A DNA stretch of 63,735 nt from Terriglobales bacterium (lineage in GTDB: Bacteria; Acidobacteriota; Terriglobia; Terriglobales; Acidobacteriaceae). How positions within the stretch are numbered: the first letter of the stretch is position 1; every line of letters starts with the position of its first letter. The stretch covers positions 1 through 63,735 of the forward strand of contig DASTZZ010000078.1 of NCBI GenBank assembly GCA_035764005.1. Direction: 5' to 3'. A program made the translations under genes and the position numbers. Positions 20,601-28,083 of this stretch are shown here, piece by piece. A model generated the notes under the pieces. The model ran no database searches. It saw only the letters and a list, made by a program, of their open reading frames with translations, and was not told where the DNA came from.

Positions 20601-21056
20601 CAGAATGGTGATTCCGCTCCCGATCGTACCATCTTCAACCCTGCGGGCGTTCCCGGAACGGGATCAAACGTTACAGCGTTGACGAACTCGGCCGGAGCAA
20701 CGGTTGCCTATCTGGCTACAAATCCCAGCGCTCAGTACATCAAGGCGGGACTCGGCGCGTTCGCCACCGCGCAGCGAAACACCATTCCGTTGCCTCGAAC
20801 CAACAACTGGGATCTCACTCTTCTGAAGCGCTTCAACATCACCGAAAGTACTGCGTTCGAGTTCCAGGCCCAGGCCTTCAACGTATTCAATCACTCGCAA
20901 TACATTCCCGGATACGTGAACGATGTTGCGCCGCTTGGGTACACCTCCATTACCAGCTTCGTCAACGCGGCGAATCCGACTCAGTTCAATCGTCCCGATT
21001 TGACGTTCCACAACAACGCCCGAACCATGCAGCTCGTTGCGAAATTCTCGTTCTAA
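17682..21056 (+). CDS. Second Oar-like TonB-dependent outer-membrane receptor
   Basis: The 1124-residue protein has the same order as the gene upstream: signal peptide (cleavage near VAQVTSG), regulatory-like domain with VVTDTTGAVVPNADV, plug, and barrel ending in QLVAKFSF. Overall it is only distantly similar to the first receptor, so this is not a recent duplication. ATG 17682 is chosen; ATG 17700 and TTG 17670 are possible. It has its own 5' region of ~240 bases with an inverted GCAACA/TTGTTGC pair and its own terminator, so the two receptors are probably separate transcripts. Confidence 0.87.
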   Translation: MENSKEMKSVLKSIIFAFAVSAMVWLVPQSGVAQVTSGDIVGVVTDTTGAVVPNADVLTTNIDTGVQASTKTNANGEYRLPNLLPGRYRISVNGQGLKGEVAQVMVRLNQTITANVTAAAEATSTTVEVSAQAAPIDTTTPQIQSTFEAKQMADLPEAATGSGVLNLSLLNAGVASAGGIGVGTGPSVSGQRPRNNNFMIEGVDNNSKSVTGPVVQVPNDAVENFTVLQNQFNPEFGHSSGAQFNQTIKSGTNHFHGMAYEFFQNRNLNAIDANDARTQQPGPFINPRYDNNRFGGNLGGPIVKDKLFFFTNTEYNNIGHDTRYFACAPTSQGYAEIAALGGGAINANNLQQYQKYVGSAASPTGPDCGFSDSSLNTPSNELNDFFDASGTLTGTYHVGEIPVGASNFTNTLTTVNSVDFNPGQSDQIRFRYIYQKQDTQDTAANIPTFWTPIPVRNHIFTLGEFHTFSPTVTNEFRLGYNRNSQFFPVGPQQFPGLDSFPNLNFDDLATQVGPDPNAPQFGIQNVYQATENISWVKGAHNLKFGIEGRKYISPQGFTQRSRGDYEWSNFSQYLLDVVPDVFAQRSTGNNTYYGDQSAIYVYGADSYRVSQNLTLDLGLRYEFTSVPFTERLQTLNSIASAPGVLTFSEPQPQYKNFAPRVGFAYSPGNSGTTSIRGGFGMAYDVLFDNFGLLTVPPEFGGTCDVQQSVNGTSGCAWSDTGFLSKGGLPPGSGSGLKTFASAAKARAATTGYVPNQTLPYTETWDFGVQHSFGGKYTAEIRYVGTRGIHLPAQIQLNKQPKVTPTNFLPTYLSAPTPAQLDALTTTLASIQALSSTLPAYAAAGFTSGITSYQPFGASVYHGLQTQLNRSFTNGLQFQAAWTWSHAEDNSTAEVFSTQLTPRRAQNSQNLAADWGTSALDRRHRVSLELIYDLPFFKNANWFAKNLVGNWEIAPVWQFQTPEYFTAQSITDSNQNGDSAPDRTIFNPAGVPGTGSNVTALTNSAGATVAYLATNPSAQYIKAGLGAFATAQRNTIPLPRTNNWDLTLLKRFNITESTAFEFQAQAFNVFNHSQYIPGYVNDVAPLGYTSITSFVNAANPTQFNRPDLTFHNNARTMQLVAKFSF

Positions 21057-21063
21057 AGATGTA

Positions 21064-21102
21064 GATAGTGTTGGCGGGAGCTCTGCTCTCGCCAACGCTA
21101 TC
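21064..21102 (+). terminator. Hairpin terminator of the second Oar-like gene
   Basis: The arms 21064-21081 and 21085-21102 pair over 18 bases with two G-U wobbles (core GTTGGCG/CGCCAAC) and a TCT loop. It begins seven bases after the stop. The U-tract that follows is weak (GATATGTTTCT), so termination may be partial. Confidence 0.7.
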
Positions 21103-21455
21103 GATATGTTTCTATTGAAAGTCGTTGCTGGTTTAGGGAAACGCAATCCATCACCGATGTTTGTAGCTTGCCCAAGATAATCCGAGGCGGCCCAGGCACA
21201 CCGTACTAACTCGCCGGGGTAACAGATTCCCCAAAATTTGAGAGCGACGGATAAAATTCCGTCGCTCTTAACTCCTATTGCCGGAAGATGATTTGAGCGC
21301 CTTGGGAATGTATTTCCCGTCTCCTGCCTGGGTTTGGCTGCTTACCTGCTCACGATTCCCGAAATGAAACTATACCTGCACCTCTACATTCCTATTGACT
21401 TTTCTTTGCTTTCGTCATAGCACAGAAGTAGAGAGTAAGTGAGGAACGAACTGTT
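21103..21455 (+). promoter_or_regulatory. Non-coding stretch with a strong hairpin and a candidate promoter
   Basis: No credible protein frame is found. AGAGCGACGG (21241-21250) pairs perfectly with CCGTCGCTCT (21259-21268) around an eight-base loop. Upstream of it is an unassigned stretch with GGCGG, GCACACC and CGCCGGGG blocks that could fold. A possible promoter, TTGACT (21395-21400) with a 17-base spacer and TAGCAC (21418-21423), would serve the gene starting at 21456. I could not match the region to a known riboswitch. Confidence 0.4.
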
Positions 21456-22103
21456 ATGACGTCAGCAGAACATTCGCAATTGAACTCCGAAATAAGACGC
21501 TCTGAGGAAACGGCAATCCAGACTGCCGAAGTTGTTGCGGTAGCTCCCATGTCCGCTCAGCTGCTTCTGCGACAAAGAATCAAGGAGTTAAACGAATTGA
21601 ACGACAGGCTTGCGCAGCTCGATCCGGACTATGCATCGCGAAGAGGCTCCCGGCGGGCGCTTGCGAAAGCGACCAGGACGTTGCTCCCGATCGAGGACAT
21701 ATGCCAGGGGTTAACGGACGTTGCCGACACCACCGAACAACTCGATCAGCAGGTTATGTTGCTCGAGGAAGGTCGCAAGATGGAACGTAAGGCCAGAAGG
21801 CTTGAAGCTCTGCGCGCAGCGCGCCTGGCGCCGCGCTGTGAGCACATCAAGTCCAATGCACAGCGATGTGGATCGCCGGCGGTCGGAGGGCAGAAGTTTT
21901 GTTTCTTTCACAACCTCGCGCGCAGTGGAGCGGTCGAGTTTCCAGTGCTGGAAGATCGGCGAGCCTTGCAGATCGCCATTCTGCGCGTTTGTGAGCGCCT
22001 GGCCAACGGCACGATCGCTCCGGCGAATGCCAAGGTTCTGCTGGAAGGGCTGACCATGGCTGAGAAGAATGCCGAGCGCATGGCATGTGAGCAAGAAGCA
22101 TGA
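21456..22103 (+). CDS. Hypothetical protein with coiled coil and C-x9-C-x10-C-x2-H zinc-finger-like motif
   Basis: The 215-residue protein has a charged, probably helical region (residues ~35-60 and ~90-125, rich in Glu, Arg and Leu), followed by C128, C138, C149 and H152 in RCEHIKSNAQRCGSPAVGG then FCFFH. The RC-GxPA-G--FC--H pattern is like small zinc-binding modules seen in several uncharacterised and phage-related proteins. The C-terminus is again helical. I do not recognise the family; DNA or RNA binding is a guess. It stands alone, with a candidate promoter 33 bases upstream and hairpins downstream. Confidence 0.72.
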   Translation: MTSAEHSQLNSEIRRSEETAIQTAEVVAVAPMSAQLLLRQRIKELNELNDRLAQLDPDYASRRGSRRALAKATRTLLPIEDICQGLTDVADTTEQLDQQVMLLEEGRKMERKARRLEALRAARLAPRCEHIKSNAQRCGSPAVGGQKFCFFHNLARSGAVEFPVLEDRRALQIAILRVCERLANGTIAPANAKVLLEGLTMAEKNAERMACEQEA

Positions 22104-22146
22104 GATCGGATGGGATCTCAGGAGATTAAATGAGATCGCGCGATGG

Positions 22147-22175
22147 GATATCTCGTCGGGGATCGACGAGATATC
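22147..22175. repeat. Perfect hairpin within GAGAT-rich spacer
   Basis: GATATCTCGTCG (22147-22158) and CGACGAGATATC (22164-22175) are perfect inverted repeats with a five-base loop. The surrounding 22104-22215 is built from degenerate GATGAGATC/GACGAGATC units, a simple-sequence-like tract following the gene stop. It has no U-tract. Confidence 0.65.
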
Positions 22176-22219
22176 TGATGGGATTTGACGAGATCAGATG
22201 AGATCGGACGAGACCAAAC

Positions 22220-22350
22220 GAACCGCCGGCGGTAGCCGGTGGGGCAGCCGCGGGTTTTGCGGCTGCGCTTCTTCTGGCACTCAGGTTCACTCTTGCTCGG
22301 TGCTGGGCGAAGCGCCCAGCACCGACCCACCGCCTATCGGCGGTGGTTCC
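22220..22350. repeat. Nested palindromic element, copy 1
   Basis: The outer arms begin GAACCGCCGGCGGTAGCC and end as its inverse (CTATCGGCGGTGGTTCC). Inside are a GCAGCCGC/GCGGCTGC hairpin around a GGGTTTT loop and a second hairpin, GGTGCTGGGCG/CGCCCAGCACC. It ends one base before the inverted stop codon of the YceH-like gene. Other copies are at 23016, 35306 and 57904. Confidence 0.85.
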
Positions 22351-22351
22351 G

Positions 22352-22993
22352 TCACTGCTTCTTGAGGTCACTGAACTCCTGACGCAGACTGTGCACTTCC
22401 CGCCGGAGTTCCGCTAATTCAGCTTCGAGTCTGCCGATGCGATCGCCATCGACCGAAGTTGCCGCTGGACTGGCAGACGTGATGGCATCCTGCTGAGGTT
22501 CGCCCGAGAGCAGATGCGCGTAGCGTGCTTCTTTGGTCCCCGGCTGGCGCTGCAAGATCTTTGCCAGGGGAGGCTCGCGTTCGATGAGGCGATGCAGCGC
22601 GGCTTCGACGTCGTCGAGGTGTTCGAAGCGGAACATGCGTTCGGTACGTCCGCGCAGCTCGCCGGGAGTTTGTGGACCGCGCAGCAACAGGACGCACAGT
22701 AACGCGGTTTCACCGCGCGTGAGATTAAACACCTCCTGCAGGCGGTGTTCGTACTTGATCACGCGGCTATCGGCGCCACGGGCAGGACCAGCCAGACGCT
22801 GATCCTGCAAGCCGGCGAGGGCGTCGCGTACAGCGTTCTCGCCAAGATTCATGACCGGCTCGCGATTGTTCTTCTGGTTGCATGCGTTCACCAGCGCGTT
22901 CAGCGACAGCGGATAGTAGTCGGGCGTGGTGATGTCTTTCTCGATCAGCGAGCCGAGAACGCGAGCTTCAACTGGAGTGAGATGAATCTCCAT
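22352..22993 (-). CDS. YceH-like protein (DUF480, UPF0502)
   Basis: The 213-residue protein opens MEIHLTPVEARVLGSLIEKD and contains the LSLNALVNACNQKNNREPV motif of the DUF480 family: two winged-helix domains (residues ~1-85 and ~90-170). A C-terminal coiled-coil segment follows (LEAELAELRREVHSLRQEF). The family is widespread and its function is unclear; a DNA-binding or regulatory role is suggested by the fold. It lies upstream of nothing on its strand, and palindromic repeats touch both its 5' and 3' flanks. Confidence 0.88.
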   Translation of the reverse strand: MEIHLTPVEARVLGSLIEKDITTPDYYPLSLNALVNACNQKNNREPVMNLGENAVRDALAGLQDQRLAGPARGADSRVIKYEHRLQEVFNLTRGETALLCVLLLRGPQTPGELRGRTERMFRFEHLDDVEAALHRLIEREPPLAKILQRQPGTKEARYAHLLSGEPQQDAITSASPAATSVDGDRIGRLEAELAELRREVHSLRQEFSDLKKQ

Positions 22994-23015
22994 GTAGTCA
23001 GACTAAAGCATTCCG

Positions 23016-23168
23016 CAATCACGAACAGAACCGCCGCCGGTAGACAGTGGGGCAGCCGCGTGTTTTGCGGCTGCGTTAATCGACAGTTCGCGCTTCAACG
23101 AGTCTCGGAGCTGGCCATCCGGCCATCTCCGACCCACCGGCTACCGGCGGCGGTTCTGTTCGTGATTG
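23016..23168. repeat. Nested palindromic element, copy 2, with 28-bp perfect arms reaching into a coding region
   Basis: The arms 23016-23043 and 23141-23168 are exact inverse copies (28 of 28). The inner GCAGCCGC/GCGGCTGC hairpin and a GAGCTGGCC/GGCC pair lie between. The right arm contains the stop codon and the last codons (HEQNRRR) of the histidine kinase on the minus strand. The outer part of the left arm is thus a copy of kinase-coding DNA. Confidence 0.88.
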
Positions 23169-25081
23169 GGCTGATCGAGAATCTGTCGAATACGTTCAGC
23201 GAGGTCGCGGAAGCGATAGGGCTTCTGCAGGAACGAAGCGTTCTCGATGGCTTCGACGATTGAGGTAGCGGCATAGCCAGAAGTGAAAAGAACGCGGACT
23301 TCCGGATGGAGTTCCTTAACTCGGCGCGCGAGATCGTCGCCGCGCATTTTAGGCATGACTACGTCGGTAATCATGAGGTCGATGGGTCTGGAATGACTCT
23401 GGCACAGAGCGAGCGCCTCATTCCCATTTGGGGCTTCGAGCACGTCGTAGCCGCGGGCGACAAGGGCCTCGCGAGTAAGTTCGCGCAAAGCTGCTTCATC
23501 CTCCACCAGCAGGATGGTACCGTGGTGCGTTTTTTCGCGCGTTGCCGCATGTTCGTCATGCGTAGACGGCTGCGCAATTCCGGAAGCCTGGGGGAGATAC
23601 ACCTCGAACGTGCTGCCCTGGCCCACTTCGCTTTGCACGGTGATGAAGCCTCCGCTTTGCTGCACGATGCCATAGACGATGGAAAGGCCAAGCCCAGTGC
23701 CCTTGCCGAATTCTTTGGTGGTGAAGAATGGTTCAAAAATTCGTTGCTGCGTATTGGCGTCCATTCCCATTCCGGAATCACGGATGGAGAGCAACACATA
23801 CTCTCCCGCCTGTACGCGATGCGCGCGCGCGGCCGAGTTCTGCGTATCGATAGTTGCATTCGCCGTGCGGATCTCCAGCACGCCGCCTTGAGGCATGGCG
23901 TCGCGAGCATTCACCACGATGTTCATGATCAGGTGCTCGAGCTCACCTCGATCCACTTTGATCGGCCGCAGCTGCGAATCGAAGGACGTGTTGAACTCAA
24001 TCGTCGGACCAATCACGCGCCGGAGCATCTCAGACATTTCTTCAACTACCTGATTCAGGTTCAGCACCGTCGCCTCGAGCAGTTGCTGGCGGCTGAATGC
24101 AAGCAGGTGGCGCGTAAGCGAGCCTCCACGCTCCACCGCTTGGCGGATGCCTTGCAGATAGCGGGCGATGGGATCGTCAGCATGGATCCGCATCAGCGAA
24201 AGCTCGCCGTAGCCGCCAATCACGTTGAGGAGATTGTTGAAATCATGAGCGATACCGCCGGCGAGACGTCCGACTGCGTCCATCTTCTGCGCATGGCGGA
24301 ATTGGCGCTCCATCTCGCGGCGCTCGGTCAGATCCTCGCAAATGCTGACCACGCCCAGCACACGGTTCTGAGAATCGCGAATGGGATCACGAGTCACGTA
24401 AAACACCTTGGTGCGGCCCGGCTTTGTGCGCAGCGCGACTTCTCCGTGCCACGAAGCGCCGGCTCGATCGGCTGCGCGGATCTGCAGCTGAAGAGCTGGA
24501 TCGATGATCAAAGCGGGAATACCGCCGATGGGCTTAATGCTTTCTATGTCGTATCCAGTGAGCTTGATGAAAGCAGGATTATGGTAGAGCGAATTTCCCG
24601 GCGGATCGGCGATCACGATGCCATCACTCGAGTGTTCGACGGCCGTACTGATTCGCGTGAGATTCTCTTCGGCGCGCTTGCGTTCCGTGATGTCGAGCAT
24701 CAGCCCGCGCAGCACAGGACGCTCCCCAGGATCGTTGACTACAGTGACGACATCGCGGAGCCACACGACGCGATTATCGGGTCCAACCATTCGGTACTCG
24801 AAAACATGATCGACGCCGCGCGCTGTGCAATCGCGGCAAAAGGCTGCGCACCATTCGACGTCGTCGGGATGCGTGTGCTTGCGCCAGAAATCAGGTTCGC
24901 TGATCCACTGCTCCGGACGAAACCCGAGGATGCGCTCGGCTTGCGGACTTACGAATCGAAATTGAAAAGTTTTGGCGTCGGCTTCCCAGATGATGGCATC
25001 GAGCGAGTTAATGAGCCGCGAGCAGAAGTTCGCGTCGAACGAATCTTCGCGAGGAGGCTCGATGTTCGGCTGACTGCTCAT
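23141..25081 (-). CDS. Hybrid sensor histidine kinase (PAS-PAS-HisKA-HATPase-receiver)
   Basis: The 646-residue protein has no membrane helix. A first PAS domain spans residues ~22-133 (HPDDVEW motif), a second ~140-255, then a HisKA domain with the phospho-acceptor H279 in GGIAHDFNNLL, a Bergerat ATPase (NARDAMPQGG, GMGMD, GKGTGLGLS) and a C-terminal receiver with the acceptor Asp in ITDVVMP. Cytosolic PAS input suggests redox, light or ligand sensing. No partner regulator is adjacent. The stop codon comes from the repeat element at 23016, which encodes the final Asn-Arg-Arg-Arg. Confidence 0.9.
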   Translation of the reverse strand: MSSQPNIEPPREDSFDANFCSRLINSLDAIIWEADAKTFQFRFVSPQAERILGFRPEQWISEPDFWRKHTHPDDVEWCAAFCRDCTARGVDHVFEYRMVGPDNRVVWLRDVVTVVNDPGERPVLRGLMLDITERKRAEENLTRISTAVEHSSDGIVIADPPGNSLYHNPAFIKLTGYDIESIKPIGGIPALIIDPALQLQIRAADRAGASWHGEVALRTKPGRTKVFYVTRDPIRDSQNRVLGVVSICEDLTERREMERQFRHAQKMDAVGRLAGGIAHDFNNLLNVIGGYGELSLMRIHADDPIARYLQGIRQAVERGGSLTRHLLAFSRQQLLEATVLNLNQVVEEMSEMLRRVIGPTIEFNTSFDSQLRPIKVDRGELEHLIMNIVVNARDAMPQGGVLEIRTANATIDTQNSAARAHRVQAGEYVLLSIRDSGMGMDANTQQRIFEPFFTTKEFGKGTGLGLSIVYGIVQQSGGFITVQSEVGQGSTFEVYLPQASGIAQPSTHDEHAATREKTHHGTILLVEDEAALRELTREALVARGYDVLEAPNGNEALALCQSHSRPIDLMITDVVMPKMRGDDLARRVKELHPEVRVLFTSGYAATSIVEAIENASFLQKPYRFRDLAERIRQILDQPNHEQNRRR

Positions 25082-25207
25082 GGCGCCGCACCTCAGCGCG
25101 GGGGCCGGTCATACGCTGCTGCGCTGCGTAGGATGCGCGATGCGCCCGTTTCGTTGCGCGCGCAGAATACATTCCAGCGGCACTGGCCGAGTACAAAATT
25201 GGAACTG

Positions 25208-26635
25208 TTATTTGTAGTCCTCCGAAGTAACTTGTTTCAAGTAGCGATAGTAGAAATCCACGCCGTCGTAAAACGACTTGATCGGCAGGCGCTCATCTTT
25301 GCCATGCGCACGAATATCGTTGTTTTCCAGCGCCAGGCCGGAGACGCCATAGGTCGGCAGCCCGGCCGGAATCGTGTACACCGCGTCAGAAGCTCCGGTC
25401 GCCATCGAGGGCACAACCGGTGTGCCCGGCCACATCTGTTGCGTGATCTGCTCGAGCGGTTTCATAACCTGCGGCAGCAACGGAGGCGGCGGAAACGATT
25501 TTCGCTGGGACGGTCCGGTTTCGATCTCACCGTTATTGGCTACGTCATTTACTGTGACCTTTGGATCGTTGAAAACTTTGATCAGCGTCGCGCGCGTCTC
25601 GTCGATTCCGTGGCCAGGAAGAATGCGACAGTTCACATTCGCGTGAGCGGTCTGGGGAAGTGCATTGTTGGCATGGCCACCATCGATGCGTGTCGCAACG
25701 CAAGTCGTGTGCATCAGTGCGTGGTTGATTGGATCCTGCGAGAGCCGCGCAAGTGCTTGCTGGTCCGGAGGATTGGAGAGGATGGCTTTCATGTCTGCCG
25801 CTCGCTGCCCGCTCTCTATCTTCGACATCTCCGCGAAGTACGCGCGCGTGACGTTGTTCAGTTCGAAGGGAAATTGAAATTTCTCGAGTTGCGAGAGCGC
25901 GTCAGTGATGTGATAGATGGCGTTGTCGGGAACCGGAAGAGAGCTGTGTCCGCCAGGATTGGTCGCGGTGAGGCGATAGTCGGAATAGAGCTTCTCCGTG
26001 GCGTCCATTTCCATCATCAGCGGCTTACCGCCTTCCAGCTGCACTCCGCCGGCATCGGGATTGAGCACGAACTCCGCATCGATCAAGTCGCGATGGTTTT
26101 TCACCAGCCATTCGACTCCGTTGGAGCTTCCGCCTTCTTCGTCGGCGGTCAAGGCGAGAATGATGTCGCGATCGGGACGATACCCTTCTTTCTTGAAGCG
26201 GATCATCGTGGTGACAAGGACGGCGTCGGCGCCTTTCATGTCCTGCGTGCCGCGTCCGTAGAAATAGCCGTCTTTCTCGACGAACTGAAACGGATCAGTG
26301 GTCCAGTCGCTCCGCTTGGCTTCGACGACATCGAGATGTCCGATCAGCAGTACAGGTTTATGTTTGCCGCTTCCGTGCAGACGTGCCACCATGTTTTTCT
26401 TGCGATCATTTGGACCGATTACCTGAATGTCCGAATCGGGAAAACCAGCGTCGCGCAGCCGCTGCGCCATGGCTTCAGCGGCCGTGGTCACGTTCCCGAC
26501 AGAATCGGTTGTGTTGATCTCGATCAGTTGCTTGAAGATGTCGCGTGAGAGTTCGCGAGTAGAGCTATCGATCTGCGCGGTTGAAAGGCTCACCGCAAGC
26601 AGCACGAACAGGACTGCGCGTTTTGCGAAGTTCAA
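25208..26635 (-). CDS. Secreted M20 family metallopeptidase
   Basis: The 475-residue protein has a signal peptide (VLFVLLAVSLSTAQ) and the M20 metal-site motifs: GHLDVVEAKRSDWTTDPF, GRGTQDMKG and the glutamates of TADEEGGSSNG. A dimerisation domain follows (GGHSSLPVPDN). M20 enzymes remove amino acids from peptides or acyl groups; the substrate is unknown. The length is usual for the long M20 dipeptidase-like branch. It is convergent with nothing and is transcribed away from the NlpC/P60-like gene. Confidence 0.9.
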   Translation of the reverse strand: MNFAKRAVLFVLLAVSLSTAQIDSSTRELSRDIFKQLIEINTTDSVGNVTTAAEAMAQRLRDAGFPDSDIQVIGPNDRKKNMVARLHGSGKHKPVLLIGHLDVVEAKRSDWTTDPFQFVEKDGYFYGRGTQDMKGADAVLVTTMIRFKKEGYRPDRDIILALTADEEGGSSNGVEWLVKNHRDLIDAEFVLNPDAGGVQLEGGKPLMMEMDATEKLYSDYRLTATNPGGHSSLPVPDNAIYHITDALSQLEKFQFPFELNNVTRAYFAEMSKIESGQRAADMKAILSNPPDQQALARLSQDPINHALMHTTCVATRIDGGHANNALPQTAHANVNCRILPGHGIDETRATLIKVFNDPKVTVNDVANNGEIETGPSQRKSFPPPPLLPQVMKPLEQITQQMWPGTPVVPSMATGASDAVYTIPAGLPTYGVSGLALENNDIRAHGKDERLPIKSFYDGVDFYYRYLKQVTSEDYK

Positions 26636-26686
26636 TCGGCTCTCCTGAAGGAAATTGGGAGTTCAGTGTAAATGAGGCTGGTTCGG

Positions 26687-26832
26687 AAAACCGCCACGGA
26701 TCGCACGGATGCTACGGACGATCTCAGGATCAAAGACGAGCTTTGAGCGTGGCCGAATCATTCTCGTGGCCGAATCGTTTTCCCTATCTGATCCGCGCAA
26801 TCCGTAAAATCCGTGTGATCCGTGGCGGTTTT
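26687..26832. repeat. Palindrome with arms of ACGGATC-type units
   Basis: The arms 26687-26710 and 26809-26832 match inverted at 23 of 24 positions; they start AAAACCGCCACGGATC. The arms consist of degenerate 8-9-nt units (CACGGATCG, CACGGATGC). GTGGCCGAATC is directly repeated in the middle (26752, 26767). The rest of the ~317-base gap between the M20 gene and the NlpC-like gene shows nothing else. Confidence 0.8.
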
Positions 26833-26952
26833 TGAGTCGGTTACTCCCAAGTACATACCTGGTAATCGACTTTGATCCAAAGCCGCAGGCACTTTCGTTA
26901 TGCTCGCTTTACGAGATTTCGGCATCAAACTTGGGTTGGATTCAGAGTAGCT

Positions 26953-27990
26953 ATGAAGTCTCTTTTCCTGGTTTTCAATTTGCTGGTCGGATGTGCTCTG
27001 TGCGCGCAAGTCTCACCCGAATCAAGCACGAGCGCGCGCAGCGAAAATGATGCGCGCCCGCTAACTTGGCGCGAAGGAGCCGCGATCGTAGAGAATGCGC
27101 GGCAGAATAGTTCCCAAATCGATCCGGAAGAGGACTGCTCGCATTTGGTGCACGATATCTACGATCTTGCGGGATTGCACTATACGTACGCGCCTTCCAT
27201 GGATCTTTATCGTGGCGTGGACACCTTCGAGCGAGTACGGACACCGCAGCCCGGCGATCTGATCGTGTGGCGCGGTCACGTCGGTCTCGTCGTGGATCCC
27301 AGCGAGCATTCCTTCTACAGCGCTCTCAGCACTGGGCCCAAAGTGGACATGTACGATTCTCCGGTATGGCGCAGACGGGGCCCGGTGCGGTTCTTTCGTT
27401 ATCTGCTGCATGCGGGCGAGCGCGTTCGCGCGTTCAGTGCCAATACGTTGCGAGCCGCGGCCGACGAGTCATCCTCTGCGACGCCGGAACTCGATTCGGA
27501 TGAGCCAAAGTCAGCGGCGAAGGCAGTGCAGGCGCCTCTAAAACCGGAGTACACAGAAGTCATTTTCCTGAATCGGGAACGGCCGACAAAGGCTGCATTC
27601 GAGCAAGCCGTTTTGCAGCTCTGGAGCAACCCTTCAGACGAGCGGCAGGATCGATGGGAGGAAGCAAGCGACCTGGTCATCGTCGAGTCGCTCAAAATCG
27701 AGCGGCTACATCTGCAGGGAAGCTCAGGAACAGTCGATGCAAAGATTCGAGTAGCCGGTCATCTTACGGCCGATGCCGCGGATGGAAAGTCGTCAACCCA
27801 GGCTGTCCGTTTTCATCTGATTCGCTACAAAAACGGATGGCGCATCGATGATCCGTCGGCACGGATGTATTTGAGCGGGAACGCCGCAGTGATTGCCGTC
27901 TCCGATCACCTGTCGGGAATCGCGCGAGAAAATGCTTCGCGGAACGAGCAGATACAAACAGCAAATCTGCTGAGAACGATCTTGCGGTGA
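26953..27990 (+). CDS. Secreted NlpC/P60-like protein
   Basis: ATG 26953 gives a 345-residue protein with a signal peptide ending near ALCAQ. Residues ~35-150 look like an NlpC/P60 cysteine peptidase: EEDCSHLVHDIYDLAG has the nucleophile cysteine and GDLIVWRGHVGLVVD the histidine. Such domains cut peptidoglycan stem peptides. The second half is separate: a proline/serine linker, then a globular region of ~130 residues ending in KNGWRIDDPSARMYLSG, recalling NTF2/SnoaL-like folds. The longer start at 26872 adds a basic stretch ahead of the signal and is rejected. Confidence 0.75.
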   Translation: MKSLFLVFNLLVGCALCAQVSPESSTSARSENDARPLTWREGAAIVENARQNSSQIDPEEDCSHLVHDIYDLAGLHYTYAPSMDLYRGVDTFERVRTPQPGDLIVWRGHVGLVVDPSEHSFYSALSTGPKVDMYDSPVWRRRGPVRFFRYLLHAGERVRAFSANTLRAAADESSSATPELDSDEPKSAAKAVQAPLKPEYTEVIFLNRERPTKAAFEQAVLQLWSNPSDERQDRWEEASDLVIVESLKIERLHLQGSSGTVDAKIRVAGHLTADAADGKSSTQAVRFHLIRYKNGWRIDDPSARMYLSGNAAVIAVSDHLSGIARENASRNEQIQTANLLRTILR

Positions 27991-28014
27991 AGACATTTCC
28001 CAACATGTGATTTG

Positions 28015-28049
28015 AATCACGAAATCGCGAAATCAGGAAAGCGCGAAAT
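28015..28049. repeat. CACGAAATCGCGAAATC-type short tandem repeat
   Basis: Degenerate nine-base units (CACGAAATC, GCGAAATCA) lie between the NlpC-like gene and maf. The same units recur as a palindrome at 36770-36842 and as a short run near 59445. No function is evident. Confidence 0.55.
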
Positions 28050-28083
28050 ATCAGATCTTGCCGCGCCCAATTTAGAGTAGGTC

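Noticed and set aside
21181-21240. GEMM or cobalamin riboswitch upstream of the zinc-finger gene
   Set aside because: The consensus core bases of these classes were not found; only a plain hairpin is clear.
23306-26548. Plus-strand frame of ~1080 codons across the kinase and M20 genes
   Set aside because: It spans two unrelated conserved minus-strand genes and their gap; its sequence is rich in His/Arg with no domain.
26872-26952. Upstream in-frame extension of the NlpC/P60-like gene
   Set aside because: It puts a basic segment before the signal peptide; ATG 26953 is the natural start.
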